A stretch of DNA of 64,000 nucleotides from Lentibacter sp. XHP0401 (GTDB lineage: Bacteria; Pseudomonadota; Alphaproteobacteria; Rhodobacterales; Rhodobacteraceae), in the NCBI RefSeq assembly GCF_025751535.1, contig NZ_JAOWLC010000002.1:248001-312000 (forward strand). Direction: 5' to 3'. Below are positions 9,005 to 21,588 of this stretch, in pieces. Under the pieces are notes generated by a model. The model saw nothing but the letters and a program-made list of their open reading frames with translations, ran no database searches and had not been told where the DNA came from. A program made the position numbers and the translations under genes. Within the stretch, counting starts at the first letter, position 1; each line of letters starts with the position of its first letter.

Positions 9005-9019
9005 TTAACCTTTCGGTAA
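9005..9019. promoter_or_regulatory. CtrA-type motif between gltX and comEC
   Basis: TTAA at 9005-9008 and GTAA at 9016-9019 are 7 bases apart, 7 of 8 matches to TTAA-N7-TTAA. It lies 57 bp upstream of the comEC start. In R. capsulatus competence-type genes needed by GTA recipients are under CtrA control, which makes the site plausible. Confidence 0.42.
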
Positions 9020-9076
9020 CTAAGATTTGGCAAGAATTGTCGCCTGTCTAACTATCTCATGGGGTAAGAACAAGGC

Positions 9077-11098
9077 ATGGCGCTTAGAGCCCGTTTGGAG
9101 CAAGTGCTGCTGGCGCAGCGCGGGGCGTTTTACCCTTGGGCTCCTGTGTGCCTTGCTGCCGGGATCGGGGCCTACTTTTCGGTGCGGGAAGAGCCAGATC
9201 TTGCGATATTTGCAGTGTTGCTGGGGGTGTCGGCTCTATGTGTTGTGGTGCTCCTAAAGTGGCGAAGTGTGTACATGCCTCTGATATGGGCGGTGGCGCT
9301 TGGGTCTGGCGGTTTTATTTTGGCGGGGGGGAAGGCTTATTGGGTTTCGGGGCCTGTTTTGCAGTGGCACTATTATGGACCAGTCGAGGGGCGGATTGTG
9401 TTAATGGACCGATCGGCCAGCGGGGCAGTGCGACTCACGTTGGATCAGGTGGTTCTGGAACGAATGCCGCCGACAAAAACGCCAACACGGGTGCGTGTCG
9501 CGTTGCATGGTCCAGAGGCCACGCCGCAAGCGGGCAGCACAATCCTGATCACCGCACATCTTTCGGCGCCTTCAGGGCCTGTTGAGCCGGGGGGATTTGA
9601 TTTTCAGCGCCATGCCTGGTTTATGCAAATTGGCGGGTTGGGCTATAGCCGTATGCCGCTGATGCTGCTTGAGCCGGCAAAGGCCTCGGCCCCCATCAGT
9701 CAGGCGCGTTATACGTTCTCCGAATTTGTACGCAGCAAGATCGGCGGCGAGCGCGGCGCTTTTGCCGCTACGATCATGGCGGGCGACCGTTCCAGCATGT
9801 CGCAAGAGACCATCGACAACCTGCGCCACACCAATCTGGCGCATCTGCTGGCCATATCGGGCCTGCATATGGGGCTTCTATCGGGTTTTATCTATGCGGC
9901 GCTGCGCTATGGGCTTCTGCTTGTGCCCGCGCTGCGGCACCGCGTTCCGATCCGCAAGACAGCGGCAGTGGGCGCGCTGATTGTCTCGTTTTTCTACCTG
10001 CTCCTGTCGGGCGGTTCTGTGGCCACGGAGCGGGCGTTTATCATGGCGATGGTGGCGCTTGGGGCGGTGTTTTTCGAACGACGGGTGTTCAGTTTGCGCT
10101 CTGTCGCCACGGCAGCATTGATTGTGCTTGTCTGGCGGCCTGAGGCACTCTTGGGACCGGGCTTTCAAATGTCATTCGCCGCGACCACGGCGCTTGTGAC
10201 AGTTTTCGCTGTGCTGCGGAGCCATGATATCAAGCTCGGCCCCAAGTGGCTCAGGCCTTTTTCAGCGCTGTTGATCACCTCGACAGTGGCAGGGCTTGCC
10301 ACTGCGCCGATTGCGGCGGCGCATTTCAATCACATCGCTCATTACGGGTTGATCGCAAACCTTCTGGCTGTGCCACTGATGGGGGCAGTTGTGATCCCCT
10401 CGGCGGTTGTGGCGCTGCTGCTTTGGCCCATCGGGCTATCGGGTGTCGGCTTTTTTGTTATGGAGCTTGGCATCGCTTGGATTTTGGAGGTTGCGGCCTA
10501 TTTTGCAGGGCTTCATGGCGCAAGGGGAACAATCATTGCGCCTGATGCAGGCGTGCTGGCGCTGATGGGCTCTGGTGCGCTGGTGCTCGCACTCTGGCAG
10601 GGCAAGGCGCGGCTTGTGGGCACTGTGCCGATGCTTGTGTCTGTGCTGCTATGGGCGCAGACCACGCGGCCCGATGTGCTGATTTCGGATGATGGCAAGC
10701 TTGTTGGTATTCTGACAAAAGAGGGCCGCGCTTTGAGTGTGGAAAAGGGCAGTGGCTTTGTGGCCAAGGGCTGGTTGGAGAATGACGGGGATATACGCAG
10801 TCAGGCAAGTGCTGCGCAGGGCTGGGGGTCGGCCTCGGGCAATGCGATCTTGCCGATTGTTCATGCGCGGCGCAAGTCCGAGGTGGAAGCGGCGGATTGC
10901 AAGGAAAACCAGGTGCTTGTCATGGCAGGTAAACGGGCGCGGGAAATGCCTTGCCTGACCTTTGATTTGACCTCGTTGAAGCTGTCGGGCGCTGTTGCGA
11001 TCTATTTTGAGGACGGTGAGGCCAGAATACGAACGGCCCGCGAGATCACGGGCCGAAGGCTTTGGACGATTGCCCATGATGTAAATCAGGCTCGGTAA
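9077..11098 (+). CDS. comEC: ComEC/Rec2 DNA uptake channel
   Basis: ComEC forms the inner-membrane channel that carries single-stranded DNA into the cytoplasm; in R. capsulatus it is needed to receive DNA from gene transfer agents. The 673-residue protein has N-terminal membrane segments, a DUF4131-type domain and the competence domain with LAHLLAISGLHMGLLSG at about residue 255, followed by many membrane spans to about residue 540. The C-terminal 120 residues are soluble, without the full HXHXDH metallo-beta-lactamase site, so this is the short form common in Alphaproteobacteria. It converges on lexA with 7 bp between the stops. Confidence 0.93.
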   Translation: MALRARLEQVLLAQRGAFYPWAPVCLAAGIGAYFSVREEPDLAIFAVLLGVSALCVVVLLKWRSVYMPLIWAVALGSGGFILAGGKAYWVSGPVLQWHYYGPVEGRIVLMDRSASGAVRLTLDQVVLERMPPTKTPTRVRVALHGPEATPQAGSTILITAHLSAPSGPVEPGGFDFQRHAWFMQIGGLGYSRMPLMLLEPAKASAPISQARYTFSEFVRSKIGGERGAFAATIMAGDRSSMSQETIDNLRHTNLAHLLAISGLHMGLLSGFIYAALRYGLLLVPALRHRVPIRKTAAVGALIVSFFYLLLSGGSVATERAFIMAMVALGAVFFERRVFSLRSVATAALIVLVWRPEALLGPGFQMSFAATTALVTVFAVLRSHDIKLGPKWLRPFSALLITSTVAGLATAPIAAAHFNHIAHYGLIANLLAVPLMGAVVIPSAVVALLLWPIGLSGVGFFVMELGIAWILEVAAYFAGLHGARGTIIAPDAGVLALMGSGALVLALWQGKARLVGTVPMLVSVLLWAQTTRPDVLISDDGKLVGILTKEGRALSVEKGSGFVAKGWLENDGDIRSQASAAQGWGSASGNAILPIVHARRKSEVEAADCKENQVLVMAGKRAREMPCLTFDLTSLKLSGAVAIYFEDGEARIRTAREITGRRLWTIAHDVNQAR

Positions 11099-11105
11099 TA
11101 AAGCC

Positions 11106-11801
11106 TCAGTAAGTGCGGATAAGTCCGACGAGGCGGCCTTGCACTTTGACTTTATCGTCAGGGAAGACGCGTGTTTCATAGGCCGGGTTTGCGGCCTCAA
11201 GGGCGATAGCATTGCCACGGCGGAAGAAACGCTTGAGCGTGGCTTCCTGATCTTCGATGAGGGCCACGACGATATCGCCGTTCTCGGCTGTCTGGGTTTC
11301 GCGGATGACCACGACATCACCATTGTTGATGCCAGCCTCGATCATGGAATCGCCTTTGACTTCAAGGGCGTAATGCTCGCCGCTTTCACGTATCATGCTG
11401 GTCGGCACAGCGACATTGTGTGAGACTTCACTGATCGCGGCGATGGGCACACCGGCTGCGATACGGCCCATGACAGGAATTTCCTGCGCGGGAACATGAC
11501 TGATGGTTTGAGCACTATCGGGGCGGCTGTCGGGCTTGTCACCGTCGATCACCTTGGGGGTGAAGCCTGTGGAGACGCCGCCGAGGCTTTCGGGCAGTTT
11601 TACAACTTCTATGGCGCGGGCGCGGTGTGCAAGACGGCGGATAAAGCCGCGCTCTTCAAGGGCTGTGATGAGGCGATGGATGCCGGATTTGGAGCGCAGA
11701 TCAAGCGCCTCTTTCATCTCGTCAAAGCTGGGTGGCACGCCATCGCGCTGCACCCGTTTGTTGATGAATGCGAGCAGATCGAGCTGTTTTTTGGTAAGCA
11801 T
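11106..11801 (-). CDS. lexA: SOS repressor LexA
   Basis: LexA represses DNA-damage genes and cleaves itself when RecA filaments form. The 231-residue protein has an N-terminal winged helix (residues 1-65, with [20 protein letters not shown] as recognition region), a linker, and the peptidase domain. The cleavage bond is Ala116-Gly117, and the catalytic dyad is Ser152 (KGDSMIEAG) and Lys190 (ATLKRF). I chose the ATG at 11801, the family's MLTKKQ start; a longer frame to 11897 would run through its own operator. An SOS box lies 35 bp upstream, so it is probably autoregulated. Confidence 0.97.
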   Translation of the reverse strand: MLTKKQLDLLAFINKRVQRDGVPPSFDEMKEALDLRSKSGIHRLITALEERGFIRRLAHRARAIEVVKLPESLGGVSTGFTPKVIDGDKPDSRPDSAQTISHVPAQEIPVMGRIAAGVPIAAISEVSHNVAVPTSMIRESGEHYALEVKGDSMIEAGINNGDVVVIRETQTAENGDIVVALIEDQEATLKRFFRRGNAIALEAANPAYETRVFPDDKVKVQGRLVGLIRTY

Positions 11802-11835
11802 CTGCGCGTTCCCTTTTTTGGTTAAACTTCGTTTT

Positions 11836-11850
11836 GTTCTAGTCATGTTC
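11836..11850 (-). promoter_or_regulatory. LexA box of lexA
   Basis: On the plus strand GTTC (11836-11839), 7 bases, GTTC (11847-11850); on the lexA sense strand this reads GAAC-N7-GAAC. It is a perfect match to the alphaproteobacterial SOS motif, 35 bp before the lexA start. Confidence 0.88.
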
Positions 11851-11965
11851 CCTTTTTGTGTCAACGCTTCTCTGCCAAGCACCCCGAAAGAGAACAAGGA
11901 AGTGTTAAGGCTGAGGTCCTTAATATTTACCTAATTGGGCTCTGCTGATTCCAGGGGGGTGCTTT

Positions 11966-11995
11966 GCGTGCACAGGGCGTGCACCCTGCGTGCAC
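11966..11995. repeat. Three GCGTGCAC copies with an 11-bp period
   Basis: GCGTGCAC occurs at 11966-11973, 11977-11984 and 11988-11995 with 3-base spacers (AGG, CCT). Each contains the palindrome GTGCAC. It lies between the lexA promoter and the 3' end of mnmA. One helical turn per copy suggests a protein-binding array, but no regulator is identified. Confidence 0.75.
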
Positions 11996-12083
11996 CGCCT
12001 GAAGAGCCTGTTTGCTAACAGGAATTAAGGAATGGCGGCGCACGCTGCGATAAGGTGTTTGAAAGCTTCCGTGAGACCGTGTT

Positions 12084-13226
12084 TCAGGCTTTCACGATCC
12101 AGCCGCCGCCATAGATACGGCTGCCTTCGGGATCGTAGAACACGCAGGCCTGGCCCGGGCTCACGCCTTCTTCGGGGGTGAGAAGCTCGACCTCGCCAGT
12201 GCTTGGACCAGTCGCGCGCAGGATTGCCTCGCGGGGCGGGCGCGTGGAGCGGACTTTGACGGCGATACGGCGCTCGGGGATTGCCTCAAACGGTTCATCT
12301 CCAAGCCAGTTGATCTCGGCGAGGGGAACGTTCCGCGTGGCCAGCGCCTCTTTGGGGCCGACGACGACACGTTTGTTATCAACATCGAGTTTCACCACAT
12401 AGAGCGGGTCTTCCAGACCGCCGATGCCGAGGCCCCGCCGCTGGCCTATTGTATAGTGAATGACGCCCGTGTGCGTGCCGAGGACATTGCCGTCCATATC
12501 GACGATATCGCCCGGCTCGGCCGCGCCGGGGCGCAGCTTTTCGATGACTGCGGCATAGTCACCGTTGGGCACGAAGCAGATGTCCTGACTGTCGGGCTTG
12601 TTCGCGACTTTGAGGCCGTATTTAGCGGCGAGCGCGCGGGTTGCATCCTTTGAGGGGAGGTGACCGAGCGGGAAGCGCAGATACTCGAGCTGCTCCGGTG
12701 TTGTGGAGAAGAGGAAGTAGCTTTGATCACGGTTGGCATCGGCTGCGGAGTGTAGCTCGGCACCGTGCGCGCCCAATTTGCGCTGTATGTAGTGGCCCGT
12801 GGCCATACAATCTGCATCCAGATCACGGGCTGTGGCGAGCAGATCTTTGAACTTTACCCGCTCGTTGCAGCGGATGCAGGGCACAGGGGTTGCGCCGCCA
12901 AGGTAGCTGTCGGCGAACTCGTCGATCACCGCGTCTTTGAAGATGTTTTCATAATCAAGGACATAGTGTGGGAAGCCCATTTCTTCGGCGACGCGGCGGG
13001 CATCGTGGATATCAATGCCTGCGCAACATGCGCCGGATTTGGCCAGAGCTGCGCCATGATCATAGAGCTGGAGGGTGACACCGATCACGTCATAGCCCTC
13101 TTCTGCGAGCATGGCGGCGACAACCGAGCTGTCTACGCCGCCTGACATGGCAACAACCACACGGGTCTCGCTCTCGGGCTTGGCGAAGCCGAGGGAGTTG
13201 AGCTTGGTATCTGTTGCGGTTGTCAT
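12084..13226 (-). CDS. mnmA: tRNA-specific 2-thiouridylase MnmA
   Basis: MnmA adds sulfur to U34 of the Lys, Glu and Gln tRNAs, using ATP to adenylate the uridine. The 380-residue product shows the PP-loop SGGVDSS at about residues 28-34, the catalytic Cys in [12 protein letters not shown], and the second Cys in SQDICFVP. The C-terminal beta-barrel domains are complete. I chose the ATG at 13226 (MTTATD), preceded by a CGGAG site; an in-frame ATG at 13292 adds 22 unlikely residues. It is transcribed divergently from sciP with about 120 bp between. Confidence 0.95.
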   Translation of the reverse strand: MTTATDTKLNSLGFAKPESETRVVVAMSGGVDSSVVAAMLAEEGYDVIGVTLQLYDHGAALAKSGACCAGIDIHDARRVAEEMGFPHYVLDYENIFKDAVIDEFADSYLGGATPVPCIRCNERVKFKDLLATARDLDADCMATGHYIQRKLGAHGAELHSAADANRDQSYFLFSTTPEQLEYLRFPLGHLPSKDATRALAAKYGLKVANKPDSQDICFVPNGDYAAVIEKLRPGAAEPGDIVDMDGNVLGTHTGVIHYTIGQRRGLGIGGLEDPLYVVKLDVDNKRVVVGPKEALATRNVPLAEINWLGDEPFEAIPERRIAVKVRSTRPPREAILRATGPSTGEVELLTPEEGVSPGQACVFYDPEGSRIYGGGWIVKA

Positions 13227-13346
13227 CGCAGGCTCCGAAAGTTCTCTGAAAACAAGCATAAATTGCGGTGTTTTCTTGGGGTTTGGGTTCATGCCTCTTT
13301 AAGTGGTTTGGGCGAGGTTGGCCATGTTCCATAAGAGGTTTATGCC

Positions 13347-13625
13347 ATGTATCTCAAGAAAGTCGATGGTCCAAGGGCTGTTAGCCTGCCTGACGGACAA
13401 GTGATTACGCTGGCGGATTTGCCCCCCGCCGACACACAACGCTGGGTTGCTTCACGCAAGGCGCTTGTCGTGCGGGCGGTGCTCTACGGACTGATCACAC
13501 AGGGCGCGGCCCTGAAAACCTATGCCTTGAGCGAGGAAGAGTTTTTCGAGTGGATTCATGCAGTTCGCACCTATGGAGATGCTGGCCTAAAGGTCACACA
13601 GCTGCGCGCGCGCAAACAATCTTAA
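13347..13625 (+). CDS. sciP: CtrA inhibitor SciP (DUF1153 family)
   Basis: The 92-residue protein matches the DUF1153 family, whose Caulobacter member SciP binds CtrA and DNA and blocks CtrA-driven transcription. The hallmarks are MYLKKVDGPRAVSLPDG, LPPADTQRWVASRKALVVRAV and the helix-turn-helix-like LSEEEFFEWIHAVRTYGDAGLKVT. The ATG is preceded by AAGAGG. It sits 95 bp upstream of ctrA on the same strand, so inhibitor and target are adjacent. A weak stem, CTTAA/TTAAG at 13621-13634, follows the stop. Confidence 0.9.
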   Translation: MYLKKVDGPRAVSLPDGQVITLADLPPADTQRWVASRKALVVRAVLYGLITQGAALKTYALSEEEFFEWIHAVRTYGDAGLKVTQLRARKQS

Positions 13626-13652
13626 GTTGTTAAGAAACTTTTTTTGTTTATG

Positions 13653-13667
13653 GTAACGAGTGGTTAA
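13653..13667 (+). promoter_or_regulatory. CtrA-type motif upstream of ctrA
   Basis: GTAA (13653-13656), 7 bases, TTAA (13664-13667) followed by CC: 7 of 8 matches to the CtrA box, 53 bp before the ctrA start. The whole stretch resembles the site upstream of the gafA candidate at 43817, suggesting autoregulation of ctrA. Confidence 0.55.
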
Positions 13668-13720
13668 CCAATTTTGTTCACGTTTAGTCCAATGATGTGA
13701 ATATTGCGGAGAATTTATTA

Positions 13721-14437
13721 ATGCGTGTGTTGCTTGTTGAAGACGACCCGACGACCTCGAAAAGTATCGAGATGATGCTCACCCATGCCAACCTGAATGT
13801 CTACACAACCGACATGGGCGAAGAGGGGATCGATCTGGCCAAGCTCTATGACTACGATCTGATTCTGCTGGATCTCGGCTTGCCTGATATGAACGGTCAT
13901 GAGGTGCTGCGCCAGTTGCGGCTGGCCAAGGTGGAAACGCCTATCCTCATTTTGTCGGGTTCGGACGATACGGAAAACAAGATCAAGGGCTTCGGCTTTG
14001 GTGCGGATGATTATCTGACCAAGCCATTTCACCGCGAAGAGCTTGTGGCGCGTATTCATGCGATTATCCGCCGCTCCAAGGGGCATTCCCAATCGGTGAT
14101 CAAGACGGGGCGCATTATGGTGAACCTCGATGCCAAAACCGTGGATGTGGGCGGCAAGCCTGTGCATCTGACGGGCAAGGAATACCAGATGCTTGAGCTT
14201 TTGAGCCTGCGCAAAGGCACGACACTGACGAAAGAAATGTTTCTCAACCATCTTTACGGCGGCATGGACGAGCCTGAACTCAAGATTATCGATGTGTTCA
14301 TCTGCAAGCTGCGCAAGAAGCTCGCCAATGCCACGGATGGCGCAAACTATATCGAGACGGTCTGGGGACGCGGTTACGTGCTGCGCGATCCTCAGCCAGA
14401 AATACTCGATGACAGGCCGATCGCGCTTGGCGCGTAA
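13721..14437 (+). CDS. ctrA: Cell-cycle response regulator CtrA
   Basis: CtrA is an OmpR-family response regulator phosphorylated by the CckA-ChpT relay. In Rhodobacterales it controls motility, recipient competence and gene transfer agent production. The 238-residue protein has a receiver domain with Asp8, Asp9 and the phospho-acceptor Asp51 (LLDLGLPD), Lys in [11 protein letters not shown], and a C-terminal winged helix with [12 protein letters not shown] and [10 protein letters not shown] chose the ATG at 13721 (MRVLLVED), the invariant start of the family, over an upstream in-frame codon at 13697. A terminator follows. Confidence 0.98.
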   Translation: MRVLLVEDDPTTSKSIEMMLTHANLNVYTTDMGEEGIDLAKLYDYDLILLDLGLPDMNGHEVLRQLRLAKVETPILILSGSDDTENKIKGFGFGADDYLTKPFHREELVARIHAIIRRSKGHSQSVIKTGRIMVNLDAKTVDVGGKPVHLTGKEYQMLELLSLRKGTTLTKEMFLNHLYGGMDEPELKIIDVFICKLRKKLANATDGANYIETVWGRGYVLRDPQPEILDDRPIALGA

Positions 14438-14464
14438 GGCCTAAAGCAGCATTTCCTCCCGACT

Positions 14465-14501
14465 GGCGCAGCGGTTTATCTCGCTGCGCCGCTTTTGTTT
14501 T
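14465..14501 (+). terminator. Terminator of ctrA
   Basis: GGCGCAGCG (14465-14473) pairs with CGCTGCGCC (14482-14490) around an 8-base loop and is followed by GCTTTTGTTTT. Confidence 0.85.
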
Positions 14502-14564
14502 GGACCTCGAGCGCTTTTGCATATTGCCCGCCTCTGGCGCAGCGGGCAGACTTGAGGCATGTAG

Positions 14565-18811
<4,247 letters not shown>

Positions 18812-18839
18812 CTGTTTTGTTCTCATTTTTACCCTAAAT

Positions 18840-18854
18840 GTTCTCAAAAAGTTC
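18840..18854 (+). promoter_or_regulatory. LexA box in a cluster of five GTTC/GAAC half-sites
   Basis: GTTC (18840-18843), 7 bases, GTTC (18851-18854) is a perfect SOS motif. Three further half-sites flank it: GTTC at 18819 and GAAC at 18878 and 18898. TGTTCTCA occurs at 18818-18825 and 18839-18846, and its exact reverse complement TGAGAACA at 18875-18882. It lies 72 bp upstream of the small peptide gene. Confidence 0.85.
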
Positions 18855-18926
18855 TTTACAGTGCGTTAAGAGTATGAGAACAAAGGGGCAACAAAGAGAA
18901 CAAACAATCCTGAGCAGGAGCCCACC

Positions 18927-19049
18927 ATGATCAAAGATGTAAAAGATGTTATCGCCCGTTCGCACTCAACCATGCTTGCCGATGCGCTTGGTGCGATTGC
19001 GCTTCTCACGATCCTTGTTGTGGCCCTGCATGTGCCGAGCCTGACTTAA
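18927..19049 (+). CDS. 40-residue single-span membrane peptide, probably SOS-induced
   Basis: This short gene has an ATG preceded by CAGGAG and ends at TAA 19047-19049. The 40-residue product has a charged N-terminus (MIKDVKDVIARSHS) and one hydrophobic segment at about residues 17-36 (MLADALGAIALLTILVVALH), typical of an inner-membrane peptide with a cytoplasmic N-terminus. A perfect LexA box lies upstream and a strong terminator downstream, so it is a single-gene transcript. By position and type it recalls SOS division inhibitors such as Caulobacter SidA, but I see no sequence identity that proves this. Function is unknown. Confidence 0.68.
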   Translation: MIKDVKDVIARSHSTMLADALGAIALLTILVVALHVPSLT

Positions 19050-19070
19050 TCTTTTTCCAGTTTTCTGCCC

Positions 19071-19193
19071 CGTATGCTTCACCCAATTCCGGCGCGCACT
19101 GTCCCAATCAAGCGCGCTGAAAGACTAACCTGCCTGTCCCAAACCGAATAAGTCCTGCCTTTCTTGTTCGTCGCCGGTTTTCAGAAGCATACG
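19071..19193 (+). ncRNA. Structured 3' region or small RNA candidate
   Basis: CGTATGCTTC (19071-19080) and GAAGCATACG (19184-19193) are perfect 10-base complements that would close a domain. Inside are two further pairings, GCGCGC (19092-19097 with 19112-19117) and AAACCG with CGGTTT (19141-19146 with 19175-19180). A 9-base direct repeat, CTGTCCCAA, starts at 19099 and 19134. The terminator follows 6 bases after the closing stem. No reading frame of note is present. It could be the 3' untranslated part of the SOS transcript or a separate small RNA. This is by eye only; no folding was run. Confidence 0.4.
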
Positions 19194-19199
19194 CACTTC

Positions 19200-19234
19200 A
19201 CCGCCGCCTCCTTTTGGAGCGCGGCGGTTTTTTT
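19200..19234 (+). terminator. Strong terminator after the SOS transcript
   Basis: ACCGCCGC-CTCC, a TTTT loop, GGAG-C-GCGGCGGT, then a run of seven T. The T run extends into the stop codon of the convergent NifU-like gene at 19233. Confidence 0.9.
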
Positions 19235-19679
19235 ATGCGGGCTGCTCTGCGGCGTCGATGGCATCAAGCGCGGCGTCGAGGCAGAGCATGATGGAGGCGT
19301 GGCGGTTTTTGTATTCGCGCGCAGGGAGCAGAACTTTGAGCTCGTTAAACGGCGCGTCGGGCTCGGGGCCGCTCTCTTTGAGCATGGCGAGAAGCTGGTC
19401 GTGGGCCTTTTGGATCTGCTCCCGGGTGCAGCCGATTGCATTGGCGGCAACCACTGAGGCTGCGGCCTGACCGAGCGCACAGGCTTTGACATCCTGGCCG
19501 AAGCCGGAGATTTTGCCAGCCTCCACCGCGACATCGACAGTGATGTTTGAGCCGCACAGTGGCGCGCGGCGATGGGCTGTGCCGGAGGGATTGTCCAGCC
19601 TGTCAAGGTGGGGAATGTCAGCGGCGAGCGCCAGGATACGGGCCGAATAGAGTTTGATCAGATCGGTGTCATTGCTCAT
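19233..19679 (-). CDS. NifU N-domain iron-sulfur cluster scaffold
   Basis: The 148-residue protein resembles the IscU/NifU scaffold on which Fe-S clusters are built before delivery to apoproteins. Three conserved Cys are visible: Cys42 (APLCGSN), Cys67 (VKACALGQA) and Cys133 (IMLCLDA). The usual Asp near the first Cys is replaced by the sequence RRAPLCGSN, a variant seen in alphaproteobacterial members. No isc or suf genes are adjacent, so its partners are not evident. It is divergent from hisI with about 60 bp between. Confidence 0.82.
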   Translation of the reverse strand: MSNDTDLIKLYSARILALAADIPHLDRLDNPSGTAHRRAPLCGSNITVDVAVEAGKISGFGQDVKACALGQAAASVVAANAIGCTREQIQKAHDQLLAMLKESGPEPDAPFNELKVLLPAREYKNRHASIMLCLDAALDAIDAAEQPA

Positions 19680-19741
19680 GGTATTCTCTCCCGTAACTTG
19701 GCATAGATAGCCACATTGGACCTCTATGAAAAGGATAGATC

Positions 19742-20104
19742 ATGCGCTTTGATGCACAGTCACTCAAGTTTGATGACAAAGGGTTGATCCCTGCAATTGC
19801 GCAGGATGAGGGGACCGGAGAAATTTTGATGATGGCATGGATGAACGCCGAGGCTGTTGAAAAAACACTTGAGACCCGGCGCGTAACCTATTGGTCAAGA
19901 TCAAGAAAGTCATTCTGGATCAAGGGCGAGACCAGCGGACATACGCAAGAGCTTATAGATATGCGGGTGGATTGTGACCGTGATGCGCTGCTTCTGGTGA
20001 TCAAGCAGGTCGGTGCTGCGTGCCACACAAACAGACGGTCGTGCTTTTACACTTCGGTGATTGATGGCAGCGAGCGTGAATTGATGAAGCCGATGGACGA
20101 TTAG
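19742..20104 (+). CDS. hisI: Phosphoribosyl-AMP cyclohydrolase
   Basis: HisI opens the adenine ring of phosphoribosyl-AMP, the third step of histidine synthesis. The 120-residue length is that of the monofunctional enzyme, without a fused HisE. The signatures are the metal site [13 protein letters not shown], the Cys in [13 protein letters not shown], and [16 protein letters not shown]-like residues around [10 protein letters not shown]. An AAAAGGA site precedes the ATG. The stop overlaps the convergent gluQ stop by 4 bp (TTAG). Confidence 0.96.
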   Translation: MRFDAQSLKFDDKGLIPAIAQDEGTGEILMMAWMNAEAVEKTLETRRVTYWSRSRKSFWIKGETSGHTQELIDMRVDCDRDALLLVIKQVGAACHTNRRSCFYTSVIDGSERELMKPMDD

Positions 20105-20964
20105 AGGCCAACCATGGCGCGAATATCTGACGGTGTTTTGCCCTCGTCCCGGTAGAGGCTGATGGCGCGGGCATCATCGCGTTTGGCAAGGCGCTTGCCT
20201 GCCTCGTCGCGGATCAGGCGGTGGTGATGATACGCAGGTGTAGACAGGCCAAGCAGCTTTTGTAGCACAACATGGATGTAGGTCGCCGTGAAGAGATCCT
20301 GACCGCGCGGCACAAGAGTTATGCCTTGGTGGTCATCATCCAGAACCACGGAGAGGTGATAGGATGCCCCCATCTGTGCGCGGGCCAAGATGATATCACC
20401 GACCTCGGAGAGGAGCATGGCGTGCGGCAGGGTGATCTGGCCCGTTTCTCCGTTTGGTCCTGCGCCTGTTTCAGTGAAGGTGAGCGGATCGGGCAGCCCG
20501 GCGAGTGCGCGGGCCATGTTGAGGCGCAGCACCGCGTTTGGCAGAGGGGATGCGGGGTTGGGCACATGGCGGCAGGTTCCCGGGTAGATCAACCCGTCGG
20601 GTCCGAAGGCGGGCGCAACGCCTTCTTGCGGGGCGGAGGCGGCCTCGGCAATGTCGCGGCGGCTACAGGTGCAGGGATAGATGAGGCCAAGCGCCCAGAG
20701 GCGGGTGAGCACTGCGCGGTAGGCAGGCAAGCGTGCGGATTGGCGCAGCACGGGCTTTTCCCAAGTGAGACCAAGCCACGCCAGATCATCATAGATTTGC
20801 GCTTCCCATTCGGGACGGGCGCGGGAGCTGTCGATATCTTCAATGCGTAACAGGAATCGGCCCTGTGCGGCCTGTGCCATGTCGTGCGCCAGAATGGCCG
20901 AGTAGGCATGGCCAAGGTGCAGCGGGCCAGTGGGGCTTGGAGCGAACCGTGTTGCGAATATCAC
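20101..20964 (-). CDS. gluQ: Glutamyl-Q tRNA(Asp) synthetase
   Basis: GluQ attaches glutamate to the queuosine base at position 34 of tRNA-Asp. The 287-residue protein has only the catalytic half of a glutamyl-tRNA synthetase, with the HIGH-type motif [17 protein letters not shown] and the KMSKS-type [10 protein letters not shown], and no anticodon-binding domain. The Cys-containing segment [13 protein letters not shown] fits the zinc region. Its start overlaps the stop of the upstream methyltransferase gene by 4 bp, so the two are one operon. Confidence 0.93.
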   Translation of the reverse strand: MIFATRFAPSPTGPLHLGHAYSAILAHDMAQAAQGRFLLRIEDIDSSRARPEWEAQIYDDLAWLGLTWEKPVLRQSARLPAYRAVLTRLWALGLIYPCTCSRRDIAEAASAPQEGVAPAFGPDGLIYPGTCRHVPNPASPLPNAVLRLNMARALAGLPDPLTFTETGAGPNGETGQITLPHAMLLSEVGDIILARAQMGASYHLSVVLDDDHQGITLVPRGQDLFTATYIHVVLQKLLGLSTPAYHHHRLIRDEAGKRLAKRDDARAISLYRDEGKTPSDIRAMVGL

Positions 20965-21569
20965 GTTTTTTCAAGCACATATACGTTGGAGTTGAGGTTG
21001 ATAGCCGTGATGTGTGGCCCATATTCCTTATGCAGCAGGCGCGCGCTTCCGCAATCGAGATACTCGTTGAGCTTGCCTTCAAAATTTGGGTCTTCGAGCG
21101 CGTGATCATTGAGGCTGACCACTGTGAGGCCGCCTTTGGCGAGGCCTTTCATGATCAGATCAAACACAGATACAGGCGCGGCACCCGTGCCGATCACGCC
21201 TATGGCGGTGATGGCGGCGTAGGTTCCCGGAGCGTGGGGGAGCGGCTTGCCCGGCTCGATTTGGGTGAGGTTTCGGTAGATCTGCTTTTCGGCCGCGACT
21301 TTGAGCATGTCTTCGGTGACATCGACACCGTCGATCACTTCAAAGCCTGCCAGTTTGAGAGCGAGGCCCGAGAGGCCCGTGCCGCAGCCGAAATCGAGGA
21401 TCGGGGCGGATTTGTCCTTGCTGTGTTTGGCGAGGGCTTTGGCGCAGCGCTCGGGGGTGGCGTAGCCGTTGGACCCGAGCTCTTCATCATAGGATTTGGC
21501 CCACGCACTATAGAGCTCGCGCGTGTCGCCTGTTGTGCCGTAGGCTTTATCAAGAAACTTGTCTGTCAT
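20961..21569 (-). CDS. SAM-dependent methyltransferase, class I
   Basis: The 202-residue protein has the Rossmann methyltransferase motif I as ILDFGCGTGLSGLALKLAG near residues 58-75 and the acidic SAM-ribose position in VIDGVDVTEDML. The N-terminal SAWAKSYDEEL stretch resembles the METTL27 (WBSCR27) group. The substrate is unknown. It overlaps gluQ by 4 bp and lies 19 bp downstream of trmFO, so a role in small-molecule or tRNA-linked methylation is possible, but context alone does not show this. Confidence 0.82.
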   Translation of the reverse strand: MTDKFLDKAYGTTGDTRELYSAWAKSYDEELGSNGYATPERCAKALAKHSKDKSAPILDFGCGTGLSGLALKLAGFEVIDGVDVTEDMLKVAAEKQIYRNLTQIEPGKPLPHAPGTYAAITAIGVIGTGAAPVSVFDLIMKGLAKGGLTVVSLNDHALEDPNFEGKLNEYLDCGSARLLHKEYGPHITAINLNSNVYVLEKT

Positions 21570-21588
21570 GGGACAAGTTTAGCAATGG

